64,000 nucleotides of DNA from Anderseniella sp963759095 (GCA_963759095.1 CAVWYF010000013.1:1-64000), one strand, 5' to 3'; positions 35,131 to 43,214 are shown, counted from the stretch's first letter. The notes: generated by a model not told the origin, from the letters alone. Program-made: numbers and translations.

Positions 35131-35484
35131 ATGACAGTCAGACGCATTGTTACAAACATCGCAACGGACCGGATTTCAGACGGCCACAAGTTCTACAGCG
35201 AACTACTGGGTCTCGAGGTGGTGATGGATCACGGCTGGATTGTCACTTTCGCGTCTGATCAAATCGCACCCGTGCAGGTAAGCGTCGCCAGTGAAGGCGG
35301 ATCGGCGCGCCGAGTTCCGGACATCTCTATCGAGGTGGATGATGTTGATGAGGTTTATCGGCGTGCAAGGACACTTGGATTTAACATCGCATATCCACTC
35401 GCCGACGAACCCTGGGGCGTTCGCCGGTTCTTTGTCCACGATCCGTTTGGAAAACTGGTCAATATTGTTTCACACTCGGAATAG
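35131..35484 (+). CDS. VOC (glyoxalase/dioxygenase superfamily) protein
   Basis: 117 residues with the betaalphabetabetabeta modules of the VOC family: 'ISDGHKFYSELLGLEVVMD', 'DISIEVDDVDEVYRRARTLG', 'WGVRRFFVHDPFGKLVNIV'. Likely a small metal-dependent lyase, dioxygenase or binding protein. ATG 35131 is chosen since the family begins there and an 18-codon upstream ORF ends across it (ATGA). The 35065 start would add residues coded by the tandem duplication. Confidence 0.82.
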   Translation: MTVRRIVTNIATDRISDGHKFYSELLGLEVVMDHGWIVTFASDQIAPVQVSVASEGGSARRVPDISIEVDDVDEVYRRARTLGFNIAYPLADEPWGVRRFFVHDPFGKLVNIVSHSE

Positions 35485-35513
35485 ACGATCTGTCAGCCAA
35501 GGGAGCAGGCATC

Positions 35514-35922
35514 GTGGCAAGCAAACAGAAGACGTTTTCAGGCGGGTGCCTGTGCGGGCACATTCGATTTGAAGCAACCGGAAGGCTGTCGTTTCCGCAC
35601 CTGTGTTCATGCCGGATGTGCCAGACTTGGTCAGGCGCACCCACCGTTGCCTGGGTTGAGTTTCCCGCTGGAAGGGTTTGCGTGGACCGGTCCAGGTGGT
35701 GGACCTTCAACGTTTCAATCGTCTGAGAAAACCCGGCGCGGCTTCTGCGCGAAATGCGGCAGCAGCCTTTGTGCGCTGGATGAGGGATATGAGAAAATTT
35801 CCCTGACAATTGCAGTATTTGATGAACCATCGCTGCTGGTTCCCGGCAAGCAGCACAGCTTCGACGATGCAGCACCCAATTGGTGGAAAGCGGAAATCAA
35901 CCGAACGGCCAGCAAGAGCTAA
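35514..35922 (+). pseudogene. GFA-family (glutathione-dependent formaldehyde-activating-like) protein, frameshifted
   Basis: The first frame gives the zinc-binding N-terminus ('GGCLCGHIRFEATGRL', 'CSCRMCQTWSGAPTVAWVEF') but runs into a stop at 35726. The next frame continues the family ('PLEGFAWTGPG', 'TRRGFCAKCGSSLCALDEG') to 35922. The slip is at TTTCCC near 35661-35666. Joined, the protein would be about 135 residues with the usual Cys ligands. An intact paralogue lies at 55767. Confidence 0.75.
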
Positions 35923-35967
35923 GACCAGTCTGCATTTGCATATACCTCACTCCCGGGCTTGTCAGGG

Positions 35968-36636
35968 TTACCTGCTCGCCATGCGCGCTATTGCATCGAT
36001 GTGAACCGTCGCGCAGTCCAGCGTAGCGAAACCCGGGTCATGACCGTCAAAGGCAAGGAAGAGGTCGGTTCCACCCAGCAGTACAGTTTCAGCGCCTTGT
36101 TCAGACAACGCCCTGCCCGCTTCAAACATCACGGCGCGCTGTTCGTCGGTGACCTTGGCGTTCAGCGCCATGTCTACATAGGCGCGATGCACCTTGCTGA
36201 TGACATCCGGGGGCGGCACAAGGACCTCTACTGATCTGATGCCGCCGTAAAATCGTGTCTCCATCACGGTATCGGTGCCCAGCAAACCAACTTTGGTGAA
36301 TGTCTGCCGGTCAAGAAACCGATCCATTTCCGCAATGAAGTCTATGATCGGCAGCGGTGACAGTGGCCGGAATTCCTCAATGCAGAAATGCCCGCCAATT
36401 GACGTGATGGCGATGGCTTCAGCACTGGCTGCCACCAGCCGCTCGGCCAGGCGGAGGTAGATGGCGGCCTGCGCTTGCGGTTGCTTCGCCTCGAAATTCC
36501 GCACCAATGTAGGAGCATCGGCATGCACAATGGTCATCTCGAGATCAGCGTTGAGCGCTTTCATGGCGTCAACAAGCCCGCGATAATAGAGGTCCGTCGC
36601 AGCCGGTCCGATACCGCCAATCAAGCCAATGTGCAT
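35968..36636 (-). CDS. Aspartate/glutamate racemase-family protein without catalytic cysteines
   Basis: 222 residues with the family start 'MHIGLIGGIGPAATDLYYRG' and overall length of aspartate racemases. The two catalytic cysteines of this family lie in CNTAH and GCTE motifs. Here the first region reads 'AITSIGGHF' (Ser79 at the Cys position) and the second 'LLGGTDLFLAF' (Gly189). A two-base racemase mechanism is therefore unlikely. It may be a lyase, a binding protein or an inactive homologue. Single gene, no operon. Confidence 0.8.
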   Translation of the reverse strand: MHIGLIGGIGPAATDLYYRGLVDAMKALNADLEMTIVHADAPTLVRNFEAKQPQAQAAIYLRLAERLVAASAEAIAITSIGGHFCIEEFRPLSPLPIIDFIAEMDRFLDRQTFTKVGLLGTDTVMETRFYGGIRSVEVLVPPPDVISKVHRAYVDMALNAKVTDEQRAVMFEAGRALSEQGAETVLLGGTDLFLAFDGHDPGFATLDCATVHIDAIARMASR

Positions 36637-36906
36637 AACCAGTCCTCATGTTCGCGTTGCACTACAAATGCAGCGAATGCTAGCACAAAAGCCGTGGCAG
36701 AGTTGAACTGGAAAGCGCACTTCAGCGCTGTTCTCGCGCACTGGCACTCGACCGATAGTTGTTAGCACTCGTCCTTGACCGCTGCTAAACATCTGAAACA
36801 TATAGCTGTTTTCGTTTCACAAGATATACTGAGTGAGTCGTTTCGACGTGATTCAAGGTCAATGGCTTTGCGCCGGAACGGCTGTTTTCACGGTGAAAGG
36901 AAAACC

Positions 36907-37176
36907 ATGCTCGAAAACCACCTGCACTGCCAACTTCTCGGCTGGAGCCTGACCACGGCTGAAATTACCTACCGGATGCCTGACCATCGCAATCTGCTGC
37001 AAAGCTATGTCTGGCAGGAATATGATCTCGCGCCGCGCTTTCCCAGACTGGTGCGGTTTCTGGACTTCTGGACTGAGAACCTCGACGGCCCGCTGGCAGA
37101 GGTTCGCGTCGCGCACAAAAAGCTCATAGGACCAGCCGAATTGCGCAAGGTCGACGCGGAGTGGCGATTACACTAG
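36907..37176 (+). CDS. usg: Usg family protein
   Basis: 89 residues from ATG 36907, preceded by GAAAGGA at good spacing. 'LLGWSLTTAEITYRMPDHRNLLQSYVWQEYD' is cut here into its recognised parts: LTTAEITYRMPDH, LLQSYVWQEYDLAPRFP and FLDFWTENLDGPL. These are strongly conserved in the alphaproteobacterial Usg family. Function not established. The ORF extends to 36775, but no family sequence lies there. Confidence 0.85.
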   Translation: MLENHLHCQLLGWSLTTAEITYRMPDHRNLLQSYVWQEYDLAPRFPRLVRFLDFWTENLDGPLAEVRVAHKKLIGPAELRKVDAEWRLH

Positions 37177-37238
37177 AGCAAGCTCCCGGATGCCATCGGG
37201 TTGTCGAAATGATGTAGGCATCATCGAATGTGGGCGAA

Positions 37239-37509
37239 CCAGGGTCAGGACCCACTGATCTTATGCAATTCTGTTTGAAAGAAAACATTCGAATGATGGT
37301 GAAAAAGCGCAAGGCAAGGCTTTGTGCCTTGTCGAGCATTTTTCGCCTTCAGGCGGGTGTTTTCTTTCAAACCCGAAGGGCGGGGTCTATTTTGCCCCTG
37401 ACCGCGTTGAAAGGGCTTGAAAACCGGAAGGTTTCCTGCGCCCTTTCGCCTTGTCAAAGGCAAAATATCCTCCCGCAGAATGGATAAGATTAGTGGATCC
37501 TGACCCTGG
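37239..37509. repeat. 271-bp MITE-like element with long terminal inverted repeats
   Basis: Left arm 37239-37273 (CCAGGGTCAGGACCCACTGA...) and right arm 37476-37509 are inverted copies of 35 and 34 nt with about four differences. The interior has smaller inverted repeats (for example AAGGC...GCCTT) and no gene. No clear target-site duplication was found. It fills most of the usg-MFS gap (37177-37638). It could be a non-autonomous transposon or a large folded RNA. Confidence 0.65.
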
Positions 37510-37638
37510 GTGTGGAAAAGCCCGTTACAATGTGCGCTACTTCTGAAAACCGATCCGTCATGAAGGGGTATCATCCGTGACCATCAAGCCTACACCCGTT
37601 GCGATACAGGACCTGACGGCACCTTCAGCCAAGATAAA

Positions 37639-39183
37639 GTGACGACCGTGCAGGCAGGGGTTTTGCGCGATCGCGTCAGCTGGCAAACCTGGGCAGGGTT
37701 TTCAGCCATGTGCGTCGGCATGTTCATGGCCATCCTGGACATACAGATTGTCGCGACCTCGCTGCCGGCAATCCGTGACGCGCTCAATATTTCGCCGGAC
37801 CGGATGAGCTGGATCCAGACCTCTTACCTGATTGCTGAAGTGATCGCGATACCGCTCACCGGACTTTTGTCCCGCGCACTGTCCGGGCGCCGGCTTTTTC
37901 TGGGTGCCCTCACGCTGTTCACCCTGGCCTCTATCGGCTGTGCGTTCAGCCCGGACTTTACCACTCTTATTTTCTTCCGTATCCTGCAGGGACTGGCTGG
38001 CGGATGCCTGATCCCGCTGGTGTTTTCAGCCGTGTTCCTGATGTTCCCCGTCAGCCAGCAGGGCATTGCCACGACAATTGCCGGGGTGCTGGCAGTGCTG
38101 GCCCCCACGCTTGGACCAACGGTCGGCGGCTATATCACCCAGACTTATAGCTGGCCCTGGCTGTTCCTCGTCAACGTGTTGCCCGGTATCGCCTCAGTGG
38201 CCATAGCCGCGGTTTTGCTGCCCCGGGCTTCAGGCGATTTGAGGCTGCTGCGGCGCATGGACTGGCTCGGGCTTGCCGCACTCGCACTAGGCCTTGCATT
38301 CCTGGAAATCTCGCTCAAGGAAGCACCGGAACGGGGCTGGACCTCGCTATTGATCCTGTGCCTGCTGGCAACGGTGATTGTATCTCTGGCAGGCTTTGTC
38401 GTCAGGTCGCTGCGCCGTGACCTGCCCATTGCAGACTTAGGCCTGTTTCGCGACCGGAACTTCGCCATCGCCTGTGCGCTCAGTTTCATCTTCGGCATGG
38501 GCCTGTTCGGTTCGGTTTACCTGATGCCCGTGTTTCTGGCCCTGGTGCGCGGGCACGGACCTCTGGACATCGGGCTGGTGATGCTGGTGACCGGTGTCGC
38601 CCAGTTGCTCGCGGCCCCTGTGGCCGTGCAACTGGAACAGCGTGTTGACGCACGGCTTTTGACAGCAGGAGGATTCTTGTGTTTTGCAGCAGGTCTCGGC
38701 TGGAGCTTTTTCCAGACGGCGGCGACGGATTTCGACGGCATGTTCTGGCCGCAGGTCTTGCGCGGGTGCGCCATCATGTTCTGTCTGCTGCCGCCGACCC
38801 GTATTGCACTGGGACTGCTTGCAGAGAGCAAGGTGCCGGACGGCAGCGCCCTGTTCAATCTGATGCGAAACCTTGGCGGTGCCATAGGTGTCGCGCTCAT
38901 CGATACAGTGATCTGGCAGCGGGTGGAGATGCATTCGAAAGACATCGGTACCAGGCTGGTCGAACTGGACCCGGACGCAGCGGCATTTGCTGATATCTCG
39001 GTGCATGAAATTCCATCGATCGCCTTTGTGCCGCCGGAAAGCATCGTGGAGATGATCCGCCCACAAGTGGAAAAGGCCGGGCTCACCCTGGCCATCAATG
39101 ATGCCTGGGCAATGGTCGCCGCTTTTACCGCGATTGGCGTGCTGCTTATTCCGTTCGTGCGCCGAACCGACCGATCACCCTAG
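37639..39183 (+). CDS. MFS multidrug exporter, DHA2 (EmrB-like) family
   Basis: 514 residues, about 14 transmembrane segments, typical of EmrB/QacA drug:proton antiporters. Motifs: 'MFMAILDIQIVATSLPAIRD' in TM1, 'LSGRRLFLGALTLFTLASIG' in the loop 2-3 region, and 'GVLAVLAPTLGPTVGGYI' (motif C of exporters) in TM5. Starts with GTG at 37639, no strong ribosome-binding site, so the start is provisional. No EmrA partner nearby. Its TAG stop begins the second copy of the dispersed repeat. Confidence 0.88.
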   Translation: MTTVQAGVLRDRVSWQTWAGFSAMCVGMFMAILDIQIVATSLPAIRDALNISPDRMSWIQTSYLIAEVIAIPLTGLLSRALSGRRLFLGALTLFTLASIGCAFSPDFTTLIFFRILQGLAGGCLIPLVFSAVFLMFPVSQQGIATTIAGVLAVLAPTLGPTVGGYITQTYSWPWLFLVNVLPGIASVAIAAVLLPRASGDLRLLRRMDWLGLAALALGLAFLEISLKEAPERGWTSLLILCLLATVIVSLAGFVVRSLRRDLPIADLGLFRDRNFAIACALSFIFGMGLFGSVYLMPVFLALVRGHGPLDIGLVMLVTGVAQLLAAPVAVQLEQRVDARLLTAGGFLCFAAGLGWSFFQTAATDFDGMFWPQVLRGCAIMFCLLPPTRIALGLLAESKVPDGSALFNLMRNLGGAIGVALIDTVIWQRVEMHSKDIGTRLVELDPDAAAFADISVHEIPSIAFVPPESIVEMIRPQVEKAGLTLAINDAWAMVAAFTAIGVLLIPFVRRTDRSP

Positions 39184-39285
39184 ATCAGGATGATTTTGGG
39201 TAGAACCAACTAAAAATCATAAACCTGATCGCTTTCAATATGTTAGGGCAACTTTATGGGTTCTATCGAACCCATGTTGCGCTAA
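39181..39285 (+). repeat. Structured dispersed repeat, copy 2 (starts at a stop codon)
   Basis: Starts TAGATCAGGAT at the stop codon of the exporter gene, then shares with copy 1 the blocks AACCTGAT, TGTTA, GCAAC and AACCCATGTTGC. The internal hairpin is ATGGGTTC-TATC-GAACCCAT, so the stem is kept while its sequence differs. Probably acts as a 3' stabiliser or terminator between convergent genes. Confidence 0.75.
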
Positions 39286-39294
39286 GGACAATCT

Positions 39295-39792
39295 TCACCT
39301 GTAGCGCCTGATCGCGGCTTCTTCCGCACTTATGCGTATCGTCAGCATGGCGGCATTGAGCGCGGAGAAAACCGCGGCCACGACAGGTAACCCCAGGATC
39401 ATCGGCACGGTCAGGATTTCCGCAATCACCACCAGGTAATTGGGGTGTTTGAGCCAGGCAAAAGGGCCCTTTGTCACAAGCGGATCACTTACAACAATGA
39501 TCCGTGTTGTCCACCTGCCGCCGAGGCTGACAATGATCCAGGCACGCAGCAACTGCAACACGGCAAACACCGCCAGCCAGCCAATCGATACGGGCTGTCC
39601 GATGCCGAAATACACAAGGGCTGCAAGCCAGGACACGTGCAGGGCAATCATCACAGGATAATGCTCGGCACCTACTTCATAGGCTCCTTTTGCGAGCAAT
39701 CGCCTGGTGTTCCGGCGGGCCAGCACCAGCTCGCCCAGCCGCTGGATCACAAGAAAAATCAGAAGGCACAAGGCAGGAATGGAGATCGACAT
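39295..39792 (-). CDS. Isoprenylcysteine carboxyl methyltransferase-family protein (polyketide O-methyltransferase?)
   Basis: 165 residues with about four membrane segments and the cofactor-binding 'LKHPNYLVVIAEI' plus C-terminal 'RISAEEAAIRRYR', as in the ICMT family. It starts 1 nt after the type III polyketide synthase stop. Pairs of this kind (SrsA-SrsB in Streptomyces, BpsA-BpsB in Bacillus) make and methylate alkylresorcinols or alkylpyrones. By analogy it should O-methylate the neighbour's lipid product in the membrane. Confidence 0.82.
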   Translation of the reverse strand: MSISIPALCLLIFLVIQRLGELVLARRNTRRLLAKGAYEVGAEHYPVMIALHVSWLAALVYFGIGQPVSIGWLAVFAVLQLLRAWIIVSLGGRWTTRIIVVSDPLVTKGPFAWLKHPNYLVVIAEILTVPMILGLPVVAAVFSALNAAMLTIRISAEEAAIRRYR

Positions 39793-39793
39793 T

Positions 39794-41011
39794 CTACGCC
39801 CTTGAGATCGGCAGAAACGACGCGGTAAACCCGGGGCCCAGCGCGCACATCAACATGTTGCCGGTCTGGTCCTTCTCCAGCACCTGTTGCAGGACAAACA
39901 GGACAGTGGGAGCAGACATATTGCCGAAATTGCGCAGAACCTCACGTTCCTCGTCCAGGCTTTCAGGCTGCAGTTCAAGGCATTGTTCGATTGCCTGTAT
40001 AACCTTGGTGCCGCCGGGATGGCAGACAAAGCGGTCGATCTGGCTTATGTCCTTGCCGAGTTTTGCCAGTGCGCCATTGACCGCGGAGGAAAAGTTTTCC
40101 TCGGTGAAGGTGGGAATTGACTTGTCAAAGACCACCCCGAGGCTGTCTTCGTCAACCTCCCAGCCCATGATCGACAAGGTGTCCGGCCACATCTTTTGCG
40201 AGCCCCTGCCGATGAAAATCTTGTTGCCGTTATGAAGGTTGTGGCCCTTTTGACCATTGTGTCCATTGCGGCCATTGTGTCCATTGCGGCCATTATGGCC
40301 ATTGCTTCCGTTATGGCCATTGCTTCCGTTAAGACCATTGTGGCCATTGCTTCTGTTATGACCATTGTATCCGTTATGCCCATTGTGCCCGTTCAGGCTG
40401 CCGTCTTCACTGGTGACGCACACTGCTGCTGCGCCATCGCCGAATATCGCTGAGCCGATAATGTCCGCCTTGCGCGGGGTGCCTGCGCAGAACGACACCG
40501 TACAGGCTTCAACCGCCACCATGAGCACTTTTGTGCTTTCGTGGGCGGCGGCAAAATCCCGCGCGATTGCCAGGCCCGAAACACCCCCTGCACAGCCCAG
40601 CCCGAAGACCGGTATGCGCGTTACATCCTCGCGAAATCCCATTTCAAGGTGGGCGCGTGCCTCGAGTGTCGGCGTGGCGATGCCGGTGGACGACACAGTG
40701 ACGATGGCGTCAACTTCGTCTGCTTCCCAGCCGGCATCGTCCAGGGCACCAGTCGCCGCTTTGACAAAAAGCCGCGTTGCGCCCTCGAGATACACCGAAT
40801 TGCGTTCCGGCCAGGATTTGGGGGTTTCAAACCACGAAATGTCAGCCACGGCATAACGTGACTCAATACCTGCATTGTCGAATGCCTTTGACATCCGCTC
40901 AAACTGGGCAAACTTGCTGCCAAGGGTACGGCGAGCCCAATCCAAAACCAGGTCTTGTGGCAATTTGGCATCCGGAACAACCGTGGACATACCTGCTAAA
41001 ACGACGTCCAA
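39794..41011 (-). CDS. Type III polyketide synthase with Asn-Gly-His repeat insertion
   Basis: 405 residues if started at TTG 41011 (GGAG 7 nt upstream; protein begins MDVVLAGMSTVVPDAKLPQ); Met at 40990 is the alternative. Chalcone-synthase-like fold with catalytic Cys140 (VFGLGCAGGVSG), His331 (FVCHPGGTK) and Asn364 (RNFGNMSAPT). It should extend an acyl starter with malonyl-CoA to an alkylpyrone or alkylresorcinol. Residues 207-263 are a low-complexity insertion of N-G-H/S/R triplets between 'VTSEDGSL' and 'KIFIGRGSQKMWPDTL', where relatives have a short loop. Coupled to the methyltransferase gene. Confidence 0.9.
   Translation of the reverse strand: MDVVLAGMSTVVPDAKLPQDLVLDWARRTLGSKFAQFERMSKAFDNAGIESRYAVADISWFETPKSWPERNSVYLEGATRLFVKAATGALDDAGWEADEVDAIVTVSSTGIATPTLEARAHLEMGFREDVTRIPVFGLGCAGGVSGLAIARDFAAAHESTKVLMVAVEACTVSFCAGTPRKADIIGSAIFGDGAAAVCVTSEDGSLNGHNGHNGYNGHNRSNGHNGLNGSNGHNGSNGHNGRNGHNGRNGHNGQKGHNLHNGNKIFIGRGSQKMWPDTLSIMGWEVDEDSLGVVFDKSIPTFTEENFSSAVNGALAKLGKDISQIDRFVCHPGGTKVIQAIEQCLELQPESLDEEREVLRNFGNMSAPTVLFVLQQVLEKDQTGNMLMCALGPGFTASFLPISRA
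40223..40393 (-). repeat. Coding 9-bp repeat array (Asn-Gly-His triplets)
   Basis: About 19 tandem units of 9 bp within the polyketide synthase gene, built on AATGGCCACAATGGC-like sequence on the minus strand. They code for N-G-H with occasional Ser, Arg, Tyr or Leu. Imperfect units near both ends suggest age; near-identical units in the middle suggest recent expansion. Confidence 0.9.
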
Positions 41012-41469
41012 GCGATTTCTCCACTGTAGGAAGGATAACGACCATCTTCTATAGGCAAAGAATACGCTGAAAATGTGCTGGGATTGGGAACAGACGTGAG
41101 GCGGCGACATCCACCTTGTTACAATAACTCATGCCCCAACGGAAACCATACACCGCGCCGTAACATGTTACCCGAGTTCGGCAAAATGTGCTTCTGATCA
41201 AGATCAGCTTGCGAGCGAACCACATTGAGTGTGATGTTTTCCGGCAGGTCCCGGCCTGCAAACACCGGTGCCTGCAATGGTCGATCTGTATGTTTGAGTT
41301 GTTCGCCTGGGGCACATCGCCCAGCTGGAGACACCACCCAGTTTTGAGGTTTGCTGCTGCCCGCCGAACAAGGCCCGATGGCGACAACATCATTGACCCG
41401 CTGACCCTGCATGATCATCATCGCCCTACCCTGCCTGCATCCCGTCACCAACAGGAAAACCCGACCCCC
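41012..41469. promoter_or_regulatory. Divergent polyketide synthase-BKACE intergenic region with two palindromes
   Basis: A gene-free region of 458 nt between divergent operons. It has two perfect palindromes: GTAACATGTTAC (41160-41171) and CTGATC-AA-GATCAG (41194-41207), 22 nt apart. Both could be operators for a dimeric regulator. The in-frame ORF extensions of both flanking genes into this region look non-coding. Confidence 0.45.
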
Positions 41470-42405
41470 ATGGCAAAGCCAAAACGCAAAGTCATCATTA
41501 CCTGCGCTGTCACAGGCGCCATTCATACTCCGTCCATGTCGCCGCATCTGCCGGTCACGCCGGATCAGATAGCCGAAGCAGCCATCGCAGCGGCTGAAGC
41601 AGGTGCTGCCATTATCCATCTGCATGCACGTGACCCCGAAACCGGGCGACCTACCCAGGACCCAGCTGTATTTGAGAAATTCCTGCCGCGCATCAAGCAG
41701 TCCAGCAAAGCCGTGATCAACATCACCACCGGCGGCAGCCCGCACATGACGGTGGAAGAACGCATGCGCCCAGCCGCGGTGTTCAAGCCGGAAGTCGCCT
41801 CCATGAACATGGGATCGATGAATTTCGGGCTATACCCGATGCTCGACCGGTTTTCGGATTTCACCCATGACTGGGAAAGAGCGCACCTGGAAAACTCACG
41901 AGACCTGGTGTTCAAGAACACCTTCAATGACATCGAAACAATCCTGCGGGTCGGCAACGACAACGGCACCCGGTTCGAGTTCGAGTGCTATGACATCTCC
42001 CATCTTTACAACCTGGCCCATTTTGTCGACCGGGGGCTGGCACGCACGCCTTTGTTCATCCAGTCGGTGTTCGGCCTGCTCGGCGGCATCGGCGCACACC
42101 CGGAAGACCTGATGCACATGAAACGCACCGCTGACAGATTGTTCGGCGACAGCTATCGCTGGTCGATCCTGGGCGCTGGGCGCAACCAGATTCCACTGGC
42201 TTCAATGGGCGCAGCCCAAGGCGCCAATGTGCGTGTCGGGCTGGAGGATTCCTTGTGGATTGCACCGGGCGAACTGGCAAAATCCAATGCCGACCAGGTC
42301 AGCAAGATGCGCCAGGTTCTGGAAGGCCTGTCGCTTGACGTCGCCACGCCTGACGAGGCCCGGGCAATGCTCGATCTGAAAGGCGGAGACCAGGTTGGTT
42401 TCTGA
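41470..42405 (+). CDS. BKACE-family beta-keto acid cleavage enzyme (DUF849)
   Basis: 311 residues from ATG 41470. The metal-binding motif 'IIHLHARDPETGRPTQD' places zinc ligands at His50 and His52; 'ITTGGSPHMTVEERM' and 'GMEDSLW'-like 'GLEDSLWIAPGELAKSNADQV' are also conserved. These enzymes use acetyl-CoA to split a beta-keto acid, as in lysine fermentation or dehydrocarnitine breakdown. The SDR gene 26 nt downstream could supply the keto acid by oxidising a beta-hydroxy acid. Exact substrate unknown. Confidence 0.88.
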   Translation: MAKPKRKVIITCAVTGAIHTPSMSPHLPVTPDQIAEAAIAAAEAGAAIIHLHARDPETGRPTQDPAVFEKFLPRIKQSSKAVINITTGGSPHMTVEERMRPAAVFKPEVASMNMGSMNFGLYPMLDRFSDFTHDWERAHLENSRDLVFKNTFNDIETILRVGNDNGTRFEFECYDISHLYNLAHFVDRGLARTPLFIQSVFGLLGGIGAHPEDLMHMKRTADRLFGDSYRWSILGAGRNQIPLASMGAAQGANVRVGLEDSLWIAPGELAKSNADQVSKMRQVLEGLSLDVATPDEARAMLDLKGGDQVGF

Positions 42406-42431
42406 CAGGTTCAATAGTACGGAATGTATCC

Positions 42432-43214
42432 ATGACTGAGACAATGGGATTTAAACCGGGTCTGCGTGTGCTGGTGACGGCGGGCGGCAGCGGCATCGGC
42501 CGCGTCATCGCAGAGACCTTTGCATCTGCCGGTGCGCGGCTGCATGTGTGTGATGTTTCCGATGCGGCACTGGCCGACTGCAACAGCAATTTCCCCGACT
42601 GGGGCATCACACATTGCGATGTGTCCGATGAAGAGCAGGTTGCAACACTGTTTGAAAACGTCAAAGCCCACCTTGGCGGCCTGGATGTGCTGATCAACAA
42701 TGCCGGCATTGCTGGGCCTACCGGCGGCATCGACGAATTGGATCCGCAAGAGTGGCGCAACACGGTCGAGGTCAACCTGAACGGCCAGTTCTATTGTGCG
42801 CGGCTTGCCGTGCCATTGCTTAAAAAGTCCTCCGATGCCTCGATCATCGGCATTTCCTCGGTGGCGGGCCGGCTCGGCTATGCCTGGCGCACGCCATATG
42901 CCGCAACCAAATGGGCGATCATCGGCCTGATCAAGAGCCTGGCCATCGAACTGGGCCCCGACGGCATCCGGGTCAACGCCCTGCTGCCCGGCATCGTTGA
43001 AGGACCGCGCATCGAAAAGGTGATTGCGGCGCGTGCGGAGGCAACCGGCGTGTCTTACGAAGACATGGAGCGTGAGTACATCAACAAGGTATCCCTGCGC
43101 CGCATGGTCACCGCCCAGGATATCGCCAATCAGGCGCTGTACCTGTGCTCACCTCTGGGCGCGAACATTTCAGGCCAGGCCATCAGCATTTGCGGCAATG
43201 TCGAGGTGTTGTAG
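42432..43214 (+). CDS. SDR-family NAD(P)-dependent oxidoreductase
   Basis: 260 residues of classical short-chain dehydrogenase. Cofactor motif TAGGSGIG (16-23), NNAG at 89-92, catalytic Ser142/143, Tyr156 and Lys160 (YAATK). Immediately downstream of the BKACE gene in one operon. It probably oxidises a hydroxy acid to the beta-keto acid cleaved by that enzyme. The C-terminus ('SGQAISICGNVEVL') is normal for the family. Confidence 0.9.
   Translation: MTETMGFKPGLRVLVTAGGSGIGRVIAETFASAGARLHVCDVSDAALADCNSNFPDWGITHCDVSDEEQVATLFENVKAHLGGLDVLINNAGIAGPTGGIDELDPQEWRNTVEVNLNGQFYCARLAVPLLKKSSDASIIGISSVAGRLGYAWRTPYAATKWAIIGLIKSLAIELGPDGIRVNALLPGIVEGPRIEKVIAARAEATGVSYEDMEREYINKVSLRRMVTAQDIANQALYLCSPLGANISGQAISICGNVEVL

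Noticed and set aside
38437..39066. 209-codon minus-strand ORF opposite the MFS exporter
   Set aside because: Antisense to a well-supported membrane transporter; Gln/His-rich translation is a shadow pattern.
40223..40393. CRISPR-like array
   Set aside because: The 9-bp units are contiguous, in frame and inside a polyketide synthase gene; there are no spacers.
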